33,727 bases of DNA from Myxococcales bacterium (GCA_009992505.1 JAACVI010000113.1:1-33727); one strand, 5' to 3'; shown: positions 8,860-19,695, counted from the stretch's first letter. Program-made: numbers and translations. Notes: generated from the sequence alone by a model not told the origin.

Positions 8860-10647
8860 CTAGGGCGCGGCATTCGCGGGTGTGCTGGCCGGAGGGGCCG
8901 CCCGCGTGATCCAGACCGCGGTGCCCGGCTCGCCCACGCGGGCGAACACGCCGTGCCAGGAGTCGGGCAGCGTCGGTAGGCTCCACTGGAAGAGATAGCG
9001 TGCGTCCGCAGGGGCCAGGTTCACACAGCCATGGCTCTTCACGTGGCCAAACGCGGAGTGCCAGAAGGCGGCGTGCAGGGCGAAGTTGCCCTCGAAGTAC
9101 ATCGTCCAGGGCACGTCCTCGATCAGGTAGGACTCCTCGCCTCGACCGAGGTCGTCCATGGTCGTCGACAGATGCTTGGACTGGATGTGGAACAGGCCGG
9201 TCGGCGTGTCGTGGCCCTCGCGACCGCTCGAGACCACCGTGGCGAAGTTCGGGTCGTCGCCCACGTAGGCGACCAGAGTCTGGGTATCGAGATCCACGTG
9301 GATCCAGCGCTCCTGCGGGCCGACGCCGGCGGGTCGTGCATGCACGCGAGCGATGCGCAGCGACGAGGAGCGCACCAGAAACCCGTCCGAGGACACGGCG
9401 TAGGGGTGGTCGCCGCGCCGGATCTCTTCCGCGACAGGGAAGGGCGTCAGGCGCGCGACGATGCCGTCGTCGGAGAGCCGACCGCTGCTGGGGTCGCGCA
9501 GCAATCGATGCGTGCCGTCGCGGTAGACGAAGGCCACGGGGAGCTGCCACGCGCCACCCAGAACGACGCCACGATGGTCGGGCGGATCGTTGGGCGTCAC
9601 GGCGTCCGCGCTCACGTAGCCCCCGCGGATCGTGCGCAGGAAGCGGCGATTCCCATCGCGCTCCTCGTGATCCACGCTGACGTAGAAGCCTCGACGCAGG
9701 ACGCGCCTCAGGATGCTGGGCATGGCCGGGACCCCGCCGTCCGTTGCGACTCCGGCGTCGGGCGCGCGCCTGATGGGGGCCGCGGTCACCGTCGCCACGG
9801 TTCCCTCTTCGGCCACCAGACGGTCAGCGTCGTCGCTGTCGTCGTCCGTGCCCGGAGGCGGAGGTGCCTCGACCCCGTCATCGCCAGCCGCGTCGTCGGG
9901 CTGGGACTCGGGCGTCGGGGCCGCCGGGGCCGCCGTCGCTGCGTTCGCGGCGCGCGCCAGGCTGCGCGCGATGGCCGCGCGTGCTTCGGCCTCTTCCGCG
10001 ACCGTGGGCAGGCGCCAGAACTCGGGTTCGTGGTCGTGGGCGACCCAGACGTAGGCGTAGGGCAGGGCGTCGTCGATGGCGGGCGGCACCGGCGAGGGCT
10101 CGAAGCTCTGCGGGTCCGCACCTATCTTCGTGCCTTCCCCGCGGCAGACGAAGCCTCCACCCGGCACCGGGAAGAATCCGCGAGCGCAGCCCACGCCTGC
10201 GGCGCGTTGTCCGGCACGGAAACGGGCGCCACGACGCATGTAGCCGATGACGGTCGCGTTCGCGTTGGGCTCGGCGTAGACGCGGGTCAGGAAATGGAAC
10301 GCGACGCCACCCATCGGCCAGCGCGTCTCGAAGGCGATGCGGTCAGCCTCGACGCGAGCGCGCTCTGCACGCTCGGCGCGCTCGCCCGCCGCGGCTTCGG
10401 CCTGCGGTCGCGCAGCTTCGAGGGCTCTCGCCCGTGCCCGCTGCTCACGTTCGGCGAGGCGGGCCTCCACGGCGCGGGCTCGGGCCGCGGCCCGGCGCTG
10501 GACTTGTAGCTCCGCCGCCGTGGGCGCACCTGCGTCGAGCGTGCCCGTGCCCGTGTCGGCGTCGGGGGCGCCGAGGCCACCCGTACAGGCCTGAGTCAGC
10601 GCCAGGGAGAGGACGAGGAAGAGGACGGACGCGCGCGCCGTGGACAT
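8860..10647 (-). CDS. L,D-transpeptidase (YkuD) lipoprotein
   Basis: Start at MSTARASVLFLVLSLALTQACTGG (lipobox), within ORF 8860..10974. YkuD motif HAAFWHSAFGHVKSHGCVNLAPADARYLF. Upstream SH3-like segment (RVYAEPNANATVIGYMRRGARF). Confidence 0.88.
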   Translation of the reverse strand: MSTARASVLFLVLSLALTQACTGGLGAPDADTGTGTLDAGAPTAAELQVQRRAAARARAVEARLAEREQRARARALEAARPQAEAAAGERAERAERARVEADRIAFETRWPMGGVAFHFLTRVYAEPNANATVIGYMRRGARFRAGQRAAGVGCARGFFPVPGGGFVCRGEGTKIGADPQSFEPSPVPPAIDDALPYAYVWVAHDHEPEFWRLPTVAEEAEARAAIARSLARAANAATAAPAAPTPESQPDDAAGDDGVEAPPPPGTDDDSDDADRLVAEEGTVATVTAAPIRRAPDAGVATDGGVPAMPSILRRVLRRGFYVSVDHEERDGNRRFLRTIRGGYVSADAVTPNDPPDHRGVVLGGAWQLPVAFVYRDGTHRLLRDPSSGRLSDDGIVARLTPFPVAEEIRRGDHPYAVSSDGFLVRSSSLRIARVHARPAGVGPQERWIHVDLDTQTLVAYVGDDPNFATVVSSGREGHDTPTGLFHIQSKHLSTTMDDLGRGEESYLIEDVPWTMYFEGNFALHAAFWHSAFGHVKSHGCVNLAPADARYLFQWSLPTLPDSWHGVFARVGEPGTAVWITRAAPPASTPANAAP

Positions 10648-10799
10648 GTTTGAAGTGCTCTCACGGCGCCTCGGATGCGTAAAGAATTCGGCAGTACGTC
10701 GGGGTCGCATGACGGGAACAACCGCCGGCTCCGGCGCGCCGATTCCCGACCACGATCGACGCGCGCGTGTTCGAGCCGCGAGGCCGCGCGTCGGATGCG

Positions 10800-13502
10800 T
10801 CAGCGCAGGAAGAGCCGCGGGTCGTCGGGGCGGGCGTCGAGGTGAAGGTGGTCCCGATGGCCTTCGTTGTAGTTCGGCGTGAGCACGGACGAGAAGAGAT
10901 CGCTGCGGGAGATGGCGCAGGCGATGGCTCGCAGGCGTCGGGCCTTGGCGCCCGAAGGAGCCGGTCCCGTGCACGTGCCCTGGTCGGGCGTGGCCGCGTA
11001 GTCGTCGAGCACCGAGAGCCAGCCCGTGCTCGTCCAGAAGCGCGCGAGGTCGAGGCCGAGTCCCATGGTGTGGAAGCTCGTGCGCGGGTGATCGCGATAG
11101 GCCGAGAGGATGTCCACGCCCAGCACGCCCCGCTCTTTCAAGACACGCATCAGGGCGGGCAAGCGCGCCGCGAGCTCGCAGGAGATGACGAGCGGTCGCT
11201 CCGGATGCATCGAGCGCAGCCAGACGCCCTCGATCGGTCCCAGCAGCTCCACGGGCGTGGGCACGAGCGCGCTCTGCGGCGGGCTGGGTCGCATCAGAAC
11301 GCCCTGTTGGCGCAGGTCCTCGAGGCAGGCCTCGCTCGGGCGGATCGGGAAGCTCGCCTGTCGTCGCACGCGCCAGACCGCGCCCGGGACGAGCGCGCGG
11401 AAGTTCTCGAAGTGGGGGATCAGCTGCCAGATGGCGCGCGCCGCGTCGCCCGCCTGATCACCGGCTGGGGCAAGGAACTCACGTGGCGCGTGCGGGACGG
11501 GCGGCGCCTCGGGGATCGGCAAGCTCGAGGCGAGGGGGCTGCCGTCGTCGGGGCCCGCGCCCTCGCTCGGCGTCCGCGTGCCGGGGAGGCGCCAGAGGTC
11601 GTCGAAGTAGCCCACGTCCAGAGGACGATTCGGGCCGAAGACGCGTCGCTGAGCACCGCGCAGCGTGCGCGCGTCGAAGACCACCCAATCGCCGCCGAAC
11701 TCGGCCAGCTTGTTGGCGGCGCCAACCTGCTCGGGCGTGACCGCCGCCTGCACCACCACGTAGCGTCCTGGCGCGAGCGGGTTGGGGTAGATGAAGCGCA
11801 CGCCCACGTCGTCGCCGTCGAAGCGCCGGTCGCCGATGCTCACGCCGTGCGCGTCCACGTGGATCGGCAAGGCGCCGTCCATGCGCGTCAGGAGCGTGTT
11901 GTCCCCCGGTGAGCCGTACAGCACGATCGTGGCCGAGCGCATCATCTCGGGTGTCACCTCGCTGTCGGCGACGACCTGCTGCTTCAGATCCCAGGCCCAC
12001 AGAGGCCAACCGCGGGCGCCACGCTGCGCCGCGTCGCGCAGTGCATCCGTGTGCTCGGCGTTGGCCGTGCCGTAGACGTGGATCATGGCGTCGAAGTAGG
12101 CGTCCGTGATCGGGCCCGAGAGCTCCGGGCGCTTCTCCCTCGCGCGCGCGTCGGGGAATCCGCGCTGCCACTCGTCTCCACGTCTCACCAGATGCAGCGC
12201 CTGACCCAGTGCAGCGCGCGGGCCCGCGTAGACCTCCTGCCCGTCCGCGACGACGCGCACGGGGTCGCCCTCGAGAGGACAGCGGCTCAGGTCCACACGC
12301 AGCGCGCCGGCGCCGTGCGTCTCGAGCGAGAGCTGCGCGCCCTCCACGTGCCCATGCACGTTCGCCAGATCCGGATAGCTCTGGATGTGCGTCAGCCGAA
12401 GCCAATGTTGCTCGGCGGCGCGGTAGTCCCCCGACACCAGCAAGACGTCGTGGGGTCGCGGGTCGCGTCGCTCCTCGGCGAGCTGCGCGTAGATGCGACC
12501 GTGGCGATGCACGTAGTAGAGGATGTCGTGACCGGTGTCGTACCAGGTCGCGTGGTTGTCCATGCCCAGCTCGTCGAGGTGAGCCTCGAAGGCGCGCACG
12601 TAGTCCGGGCGCATGGGGCCGCCGTCGCGCAGGCCGTGGTAGTAGCGAAAGTGGGTGTTGGTCAGGTTCTTCGCCAGGTCCATGGCCGACCAGGGGCGCA
12701 CGGAGCGCTCGACCTCGGGCCGCGTGCGCCCGAGGTATTGCAGCCAGCTCGGCGCGCCCGACATGGCCTGCACCACGCTGAAACGTGAGGCGTGACGCGC
12801 GCCCACGGCGTAGGCGCCGACGCCGCCGTTAGACAGCCCACCCAGCACCACGCGGTCCTCGTCCACGTGGTAGTGGCGCTCCACGTCCGCCAGCACGTCG
12901 AGCAGATCCTGCTCGCCCATCCAGCGCCACATCACCTGCCCAAAGCCCGTGGGCGCGACCACGATCCACGCGGGCGACCACTGCGGCGTGTACACGTCGT
13001 ACAGGTGCTCGGGGTAGGTCAGCCAGTCCATGTTGTTCCCGAGCACGACACCCAGGAAGAGGTTGCCGTTGGACGAGCCGCCGTGGAGCGCGATGTACAC
13101 GGGGTAGGCGCGTGAGGGGTCGTAGTCCGGCGGCACGTACACGCCGTAGTTCTGCAGCGCGGGGCTGATGCGCGACTGGTAAGCGCGCACCGTGATCTCG
13201 CCCTTGGCCTCGGCGAAGGGATCGGCGCCCGCCTCGGCGCGCGTGAGGTAGTGGTCGGCGCGGGCTCGCCAGGCGTCGGACTCGGGCTCGTGCTCGTCGC
13301 GCATGCGCGAGGCCTGCTCCAGCTCGTAGCGGATCGAGGTCAACGCACCCTCGGGCACGGCGGCGGGGTGGTGCGCCTCCAGAGCTGCGAGGCGCTGCAT
13401 CAGGGCGTCGGTCCCCTGCGCGCGCGCCGGCCTGGCCGAGGCGGCGGTCAGGATCGCGAGGGTGAGAATCAGGAGCGGTCGGCGGGTGCCCATCGGGCGC
13501 AT
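10800..13502 (-). CDS. Secreted fusion: alpha/beta hydrolase (esterase/PHB-depolymerase-like) + C-terminal extensin-like/M15-type peptidase domain
   Basis: 900-aa single ORF; signal peptide (LLILTLAILTAASARPARAQ); nucleophile elbow GGLSNGGVG with DTGHD; C-terminus LSAYRDHPRTSFHTMGLGLDLARFW...NYNEGHRDHLHLD (HxxGxxxD ... HxH). Confidence 0.75.
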   Translation of the reverse strand: MRPMGTRRPLLILTLAILTAASARPARAQGTDALMQRLAALEAHHPAAVPEGALTSIRYELEQASRMRDEHEPESDAWRARADHYLTRAEAGADPFAEAKGEITVRAYQSRISPALQNYGVYVPPDYDPSRAYPVYIALHGGSSNGNLFLGVVLGNNMDWLTYPEHLYDVYTPQWSPAWIVVAPTGFGQVMWRWMGEQDLLDVLADVERHYHVDEDRVVLGGLSNGGVGAYAVGARHASRFSVVQAMSGAPSWLQYLGRTRPEVERSVRPWSAMDLAKNLTNTHFRYYHGLRDGGPMRPDYVRAFEAHLDELGMDNHATWYDTGHDILYYVHRHGRIYAQLAEERRDPRPHDVLLVSGDYRAAEQHWLRLTHIQSYPDLANVHGHVEGAQLSLETHGAGALRVDLSRCPLEGDPVRVVADGQEVYAGPRAALGQALHLVRRGDEWQRGFPDARAREKRPELSGPITDAYFDAMIHVYGTANAEHTDALRDAAQRGARGWPLWAWDLKQQVVADSEVTPEMMRSATIVLYGSPGDNTLLTRMDGALPIHVDAHGVSIGDRRFDGDDVGVRFIYPNPLAPGRYVVVQAAVTPEQVGAANKLAEFGGDWVVFDARTLRGAQRRVFGPNRPLDVGYFDDLWRLPGTRTPSEGAGPDDGSPLASSLPIPEAPPVPHAPREFLAPAGDQAGDAARAIWQLIPHFENFRALVPGAVWRVRRQASFPIRPSEACLEDLRQQGVLMRPSPPQSALVPTPVELLGPIEGVWLRSMHPERPLVISCELAARLPALMRVLKERGVLGVDILSAYRDHPRTSFHTMGLGLDLARFWTSTGWLSVLDDYAATPDQGTCTGPAPSGAKARRLRAIACAISRSDLFSSVLTPNYNEGHRDHLHLDARPDDPRLFLR

Positions 13503-13575
13503 CCTAGGTCAGCGCGGGCCCTGGTCAATTTGCGGGGGAGTTCTGGCCGCTTCCGGAGGCGTGAGCGGGCTCCTT

Positions 13576-13598
13576 TACCGTCGCGAAAGCGCGCGGTA
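13576..13598 (+). promoter_or_regulatory. Possible 5'-UTR stem-loop upstream of fumC
   Basis: taccg-t-cgcg aaag cgcgcggta: 9-bp stem with a 1-nt bulge, ending ~15 nt before the GGAGG ribosome-binding site. Confidence 0.3.
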
Positions 13599-13620
13599 GA
13601 GCGCGGCATCGGAGGAAATC

Positions 13621-15015
<1,395 letters not shown>

Positions 15016-15167
15016 GATCGACGGGAGCGCTCTGCGGCGGGTCGCCTTCGAGCGCATGCGAGGGCGGACTCTACGACCTGCACCCGTCGGGCTGTGCGTC
15101 CCGCTGACGCTCCAGGCGTCGTCTCTGGAGTCGCGAGCGGCGAAGGAACGGCCTAAGCTCGGTCCCC

Positions 15168-15470
15168 ATGCGTGCACGAGTCGTGTTGCCGGCCGTCGTG
15201 ATCGCCCTGCTGGCCGGGGCGGCGCTCCACCATGTCCTCGCCGGGGACGACTCTTCCGGGGAGGAGCTCGACGCGGGCCTCGGGCAGGGCACGGCGCTTC
15301 CGGACGCGCTCTCCACCTGCTTCGCGCAGGGGCTCTCGGGCATGACCACGGGCAGCTCGCCGGGGGAAGACGGCGTGCGTGTGTCCATGCAGATGCCCGC
15401 ACGTCGCGGACGTGATCAAGCCGGGCGTACATCGCGACCTCCCGATAGGGCGCCAGGAGAACAGCCATGA
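15168..15470 (+). CDS. Small hypothetical secreted/membrane-anchored protein
   Basis: N-terminal hydrophobic segment MRARVVLPAVVIALLAGAALHHVLAG; ATGA overlap with the downstream FAD oxidoreductase gene. The C-terminal half is low complexity. Confidence 0.45.
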   Translation: MRARVVLPAVVIALLAGAALHHVLAGDDSSGEELDAGLGQGTALPDALSTCFAQGLSGMTTGSSPGEDGVRVSMQMPARRGRDQAGRTSRPPDRAPGEQP

Positions 15471-16771
15471 GCCAGAGTGTTCCGACCTCCTTGCCCGCCT
15501 CGGTCGATCTCGTCGTGGTCGGCGCGGGGACCGCGGGTGCGGCGCTTGCGGGAGCCGCTGCGGCGCGAGGCCTGAGCGTGCTCTGCCTCGAGCGGGGAGA
15601 CCTCGGCGCGGCGGGGGCGCGCTGGGTGAACGGCGTGTCGGACGAGGCCTTCATCGAGGCAGGCGTCCCGTTGCCGACGGGCGAGGAGCTGCTCAGCGAG
15701 GGCGGGAACTTCCACCTCCTGGCCGGTTGGGGACCGGAGCGCATCGTGATCGATCGACGTGGCCTGTACGAGGTGGACATGCGGCTGCTGGTCGCACGTC
15801 TGCAGGCGCGTGCGCTCGAGGCGGGCGCGCGGCTCGAAGGAGGCGTGCGCGTGGACGGCATCGAGGGCCGGCGTGTGTCGACCTCCGCCGGGCCGGTCGA
15901 GGCCGAGTTCATCGTCGACGCGTCCGGGCTCTCGGGGGCGCGCCTGCTCGCACAGCCGAAGACGCCGCCCTCCGACATCTGCTCCGCTGCCCAGGGCGTG
16001 TACGCCCTGAAGGACGTCGCCGCAGCGAAGGCGTTCTTGGCCGAACACGAGGTGGGCGAAGACGAGACCCTGTGCTTCGCCGCGGTCGAGGGCGGCTACT
16101 CGATCCTCAACATCTCGCTCCACGGCGACGAACTCAGCATCTTGACCGGCTCCATCCCCGCCGATGGTCACGCCTCGGGCGCGAAGATGATCGAGCGCTT
16201 CCTCGCCGAGCACGAGTGGGTGGGCAGGCGTCGCTTCGGCGGATCACGCGCGATTCCCCTCGGCCGTCCCCACGACCTATTGGCGAAGGGCTCCGTCGCC
16301 GTGCTCGGTGACTCCGCGCGTCAGGTCTTCTCCGCGCACGGTTCGGGCATCGGTCCGGGTCTGGTCGCTGCGCGCATGCTGGCCGAGGCGCTGGCCGAGG
16401 GACGCGGCTGCGAAGGCTACGCGCTCGATTGGATGCGAAGCCATGGCGGTGTCTTCGCGGGCTACGATTCCTTCCGGCGCTTCTCGCAGCGGCTCGGCGT
16501 GCCTGAGCTGCTGTATTTGATGCGCACCGGGTTGATGGATCCAGACAGCGCCGGGGCCGCCTTGGTCCAGCGCTTTCCGCGTCCGAGTCCCGGTCGCGCC
16601 CTCAGCCTCGCGCCCGCCATCGCGGGTTCGAGTCGTCTGCGTCCGCGCTTGATCTCCCTCGGCGCTGGCATCGTCGCGCTCACCGCCTTGTATGCGCGCT
16701 ATCCCGAGGCTGGCTTCAAGCGCGACGCCTGGCTGCGGGCCGTGCAGCGCGTCCATGGAGGCGCGGCGTAG
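15467..16771 (+). CDS. FAD-dependent oxidoreductase (geranylgeranyl reductase / flavin monooxygenase-like)
   Basis: Rossmann motif VVVGAGTAGAALAGAAAARGLSVLCLERG; FAD motif VAVLGDSARQVFSAHGSGIGPGL. Confidence 0.85.
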   Translation: MSQSVPTSLPASVDLVVVGAGTAGAALAGAAAARGLSVLCLERGDLGAAGARWVNGVSDEAFIEAGVPLPTGEELLSEGGNFHLLAGWGPERIVIDRRGLYEVDMRLLVARLQARALEAGARLEGGVRVDGIEGRRVSTSAGPVEAEFIVDASGLSGARLLAQPKTPPSDICSAAQGVYALKDVAAAKAFLAEHEVGEDETLCFAAVEGGYSILNISLHGDELSILTGSIPADGHASGAKMIERFLAEHEWVGRRRFGGSRAIPLGRPHDLLAKGSVAVLGDSARQVFSAHGSGIGPGLVAARMLAEALAEGRGCEGYALDWMRSHGGVFAGYDSFRRFSQRLGVPELLYLMRTGLMDPDSAGAALVQRFPRPSPGRALSLAPAIAGSSRLRPRLISLGAGIVALTALYARYPEAGFKRDAWLRAVQRVHGGAA

Positions 16772-17406
16772 TGGCGGAGCTCGCGCCGTTGGTGCCGTCC
16801 GGGGCCCGCTTCGAGTTCGGACAAAGCCCCTTTCACGTCAAGGGCGTGCTCTACCGCAACACCCAGGGCTACTTGCGCGCCGAGGTCGACGGCGGGATGG
16901 ACACACTGCTCGCGGCCATCGAGGAGCCCGCTCTGCGCGAGTTCATCTCCCAGCCCTTTCTACCCTCGTCGAAGTACGACGTGATGCCCGTCCCGGCCCT
17001 GATCGATCGTGAGGCCAAGGCCACGGGACAGAGCCTCGAGGCCTACCTCGAGAGCCGTACCGCCTGGCAGGCGCGGCACGACATCCACGGCATCTATCGC
17101 ATGCTGCTCAAGCTCACGAGCCCCGAGCGAGTCATGTCACGCCTCCCCCGTCTGCTCGTGCAGCTCTTCGATTTTCCCGAGGTGACGTTCGACGCAACCG
17201 GTGAGCGCGCCCGCCTCTTGGAGTTCTCACGCATCCCGCAGCCGCTCGAGGCGTGGTTGCGCGTCGGCTTCCGCGTCTACGCCCAGACGGCTCTCGAGCT
17301 CGCGGGCGCGCGACAGGTGGTCAGCGACTTCGAGCGATCGGAAGACGGCCCCCTCGAGATGGGCCTTCGCCTGCGCACGATGCGCATGCACGTGTCCTGG
17401 AGCTGA
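16771..17406 (+). CDS. Hypothetical protein, possibly of the TIGR02265/DUF2378 type found in Myxococcales
   Basis: 211 aa, GTG start overlapping the TAG of the FAD gene by 1 nt (TAGTG). Family resemblance (FHVKGVLYRNTQGYLR... size and helical character) is by eye only. Confidence 0.6.
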   Translation: MAELAPLVPSGARFEFGQSPFHVKGVLYRNTQGYLRAEVDGGMDTLLAAIEEPALREFISQPFLPSSKYDVMPVPALIDREAKATGQSLEAYLESRTAWQARHDIHGIYRMLLKLTSPERVMSRLPRLLVQLFDFPEVTFDATGERARLLEFSRIPQPLEAWLRVGFRVYAQTALELAGARQVVSDFERSEDGPLEMGLRLRTMRMHVSWS

Positions 17407-17909
17407 GCCGGCACGCGCGGTGACACCGCCGACCCGACTCGACGCCGCGCCGTGGCCGTGAATCTCAACCGTCCGCTGCGCTCGGCGCCGCCGTGACCGC
17501 GCGAGTACACGCCGACGCTCAGCGTGCCGTCGTCTGCGGGTCGCACCAGGCAGAACTGCCCATGCTGCGTGCGCGGGCCGCACTGGAGCTGCGCGGACTC
17601 GCTCCGGGCGTGCCACAGCATCGTGCTCGGCCGATGGCCTGGGTCCATCGATCGTCCAAAGCGGTGTCGAAGCACGTTCATGTCGAGCTGCGCGGAGACT
17701 CGAAGGCCCGTGCTGCTCTGCGCCTCGATGCGCCAACGCTCGCCGGGCCAGGGCGTGGAACACCCGACGAGCGCGGCTCGCACGGCCCTCGGGATGCCGC
17801 GAGTCTGAGCGGCACCGAGCCTGGGCAGGGCGCCGCTCGCGACCAGCAAGACCAGACCACGGGCGGCGAGGCCGAGGGAAACTCGACGACGGGGACGAGG
17901 ACGAGGCAT
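17277..17909 (-). CDS. Putative secreted hypothetical protein
   Basis: Sub-ORF of 17277..19265(-) from MPRPRPRRRVSLGLAARGLVLLVASGALPRLGAAQ (signal peptide). It fills an otherwise empty interval; the last ~130 bp overlaps the convergent gene. Confidence 0.45.
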   Translation of the reverse strand: MPRPRPRRRVSLGLAARGLVLLVASGALPRLGAAQTRGIPRAVRAALVGCSTPWPGERWRIEAQSSTGLRVSAQLDMNVLRHRFGRSMDPGHRPSTMLWHARSESAQLQCGPRTQHGQFCLVRPADDGTLSVGVYSRGHGGAERSGRLRFTATARRRVGSAVSPRVPAQLQDTCMRIVRRRRPISRGPSSDRSKSLTTCRAPASSRAVWA

Positions 17910-18014
17910 GAAGTTCGCGTGCGTCACCTCGTCGGGACGCACGAGCGCGCCATCGGATCCGAGACTGCCGCTCGCCTTGCTCCGTCTGACGGCCACGGGC
18001 ATGCTCCGCGCCTC

Positions 18015-19160
18015 ATGTCTATCGAGATTCGCGAGCATCGTCCCGGTAGGGATATCAAGGACTTCGTCCGTTTCCATCACACGCTCTACGCGAACGATCC
18101 GGCCTGGGTCGCGCCGCTCGACATGGAGCTCATGGACAGGCTCTCGCCGGGCAAGAACCCCTTCTTCGAGCACGCCGAGGTGGCGCTCTTCAGCGCGTGG
18201 AAGGACGGCCGCATGCTCGGCCGCATCTCCGCGCAGATCGATCACGAGCACCTGAAGCTGCACGACGATGGCGCCGCCTTCTTCGGCTTCTTCGACACCG
18301 TCGACGATCCCGAGGTGGCCAAGGCGCTGCTCGCGCGCGCCGAAGCCTGGGCTACGGAGCGCGGGATGAAAGTGCTGCGTGGACCCTTCTCCCTGAGCAT
18401 CAACGAGGAGTCGGGCACCCTGATCGAGGGCTTCGAGCATCCGCCCGTGGTGATGATGCCGCACGCCTTGCCTTATCAAGCCGGGCTCGCGGAGCAGGCC
18501 GGCTACGACAAGGCCAAGGATCTCTTCTGCTGGCGCTACGACGTGCAGAAGATCCCGCCTCGCGCGACCCGGGCGTGGGAAGCCGTCGACGCTTTGCCCG
18601 AGGTGCGCTTCCGCTCCGTCGACCGCAGCAACATGCTCTCCGAGCTCGAGATCCTGCTCGAGATCTTCAACGACGCCTGGAGCGAGAACTGGGGCTTCGT
18701 GCCCTCGACACCGGCCGAGGTGCGCAAGGCCGCCGCCGACATGAAGCTCCTGATCGATCCCGACCTGGCGTTCTTCGCCGAGATCGACGGGCGGCCCATG
18801 GGCATCTGTGTCTGCCTGCCGAACCTCAACGAGGCGACGCGCGACATCCACGGCAAGCTCTTCCCCTTCGGCTTCGCGAAAATGCTCTGGCGGTTGAAGG
18901 TGAAGGGCCCCAAGAGTGCCCGACTGATGCTGCTCGGATTGCGCAAGGAGTTGAGGGGCGTGAAGCGCTACGGCGCGCTCTCGACGGCGATGTACGTCGA
19001 GCTGACGCGTCGCGGTGTGCCGAAGGGCTACGAGTGGGCCGAGCTGTCCTGGACGCTCGAGGACAATCGACCCATCAACCTCGGCATCCGCGCCATGGGC
19101 GGCGAAATCTACAAGAAGTACCGCATCTTCGAGAAGGCGCTGCCCCAGGTGAACGCCTGA
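18015..19160 (+). CDS. GNAT-like N-acetyltransferase-superfamily protein (~381 aa)
   Basis: MSIEIREHRPGRDIKDFVRFHHTLYANDPAWVAPL...; internal start of ORF 17493..19160; GNAT-like N-terminal and C-terminal organisation. Confidence 0.75.
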   Translation: MSIEIREHRPGRDIKDFVRFHHTLYANDPAWVAPLDMELMDRLSPGKNPFFEHAEVALFSAWKDGRMLGRISAQIDHEHLKLHDDGAAFFGFFDTVDDPEVAKALLARAEAWATERGMKVLRGPFSLSINEESGTLIEGFEHPPVVMMPHALPYQAGLAEQAGYDKAKDLFCWRYDVQKIPPRATRAWEAVDALPEVRFRSVDRSNMLSELEILLEIFNDAWSENWGFVPSTPAEVRKAAADMKLLIDPDLAFFAEIDGRPMGICVCLPNLNEATRDIHGKLFPFGFAKMLWRLKVKGPKSARLMLLGLRKELRGVKRYGALSTAMYVELTRRGVPKGYEWAELSWTLEDNRPINLGIRAMGGEIYKKYRIFEKALPQVNA

Positions 19161-19576
19161 TGCAGCTCGATCTCGTGTTCCGCGCGCTCCACCTGGCCGC
19201 CGCCATCCTCTGGCTCGGCGGGCTGACGAGCGTGTCCCTGGCCGCCGCCCTGGCGCCTGACGCATCTCGTGCCGAGCTCGCGGGCATTCTGCGCAAGGTG
19301 GCCCTGCGCGTCGCGACCCCGGCGATGGTCGTCGCCTTCGTCTTCGGGCTGAGCGTGCTGATCCCGCATTTTCGCGAGCAGTACGCTCACGCCGGCTGGA
19401 TGCACGCCAAGCTGACGCTCGTGCTCGTGGCCTCCGCGCTCAGCGGCGCCGTCACGGGTCGCCTGCGCAGGGTCGCGGCGGGCTCGGCGGCGCCTGGTCC
19501 GCTGCGGATCTTCGGTATCCTGCTCGGCGTGCTGACGTTGCTGATCGTGGCCTTGGCCGTGCTCAAGCCCTTCTGA
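19160..19576 (+). CDS. HemJ/CopD-like (UPF0093-type) small membrane protein
   Basis: 138 aa; LDLVFRALHLAAAILWLGGL, then WMHAKLTLVLV and a third/fourth hydrophobic helix. TGATG overlap with the upstream gene. Confidence 0.6.
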   Translation: MQLDLVFRALHLAAAILWLGGLTSVSLAAALAPDASRAELAGILRKVALRVATPAMVVAFVFGLSVLIPHFREQYAHAGWMHAKLTLVLVASALSGAVTGRLRRVAAGSAAPGPLRIFGILLGVLTLLIVALAVLKPF

Positions 19577-19695
19577 GGCCCAGCCGAGTGCGCAGCTTCA
19601 CGCTCGCTGCGAGAACATCACTTCACGCGTGCCGGAGCTCCCCCTGGTAAACACTGGCGATCTTCCGTGGCATAGTGCTTGCTGTGAATATCTCC

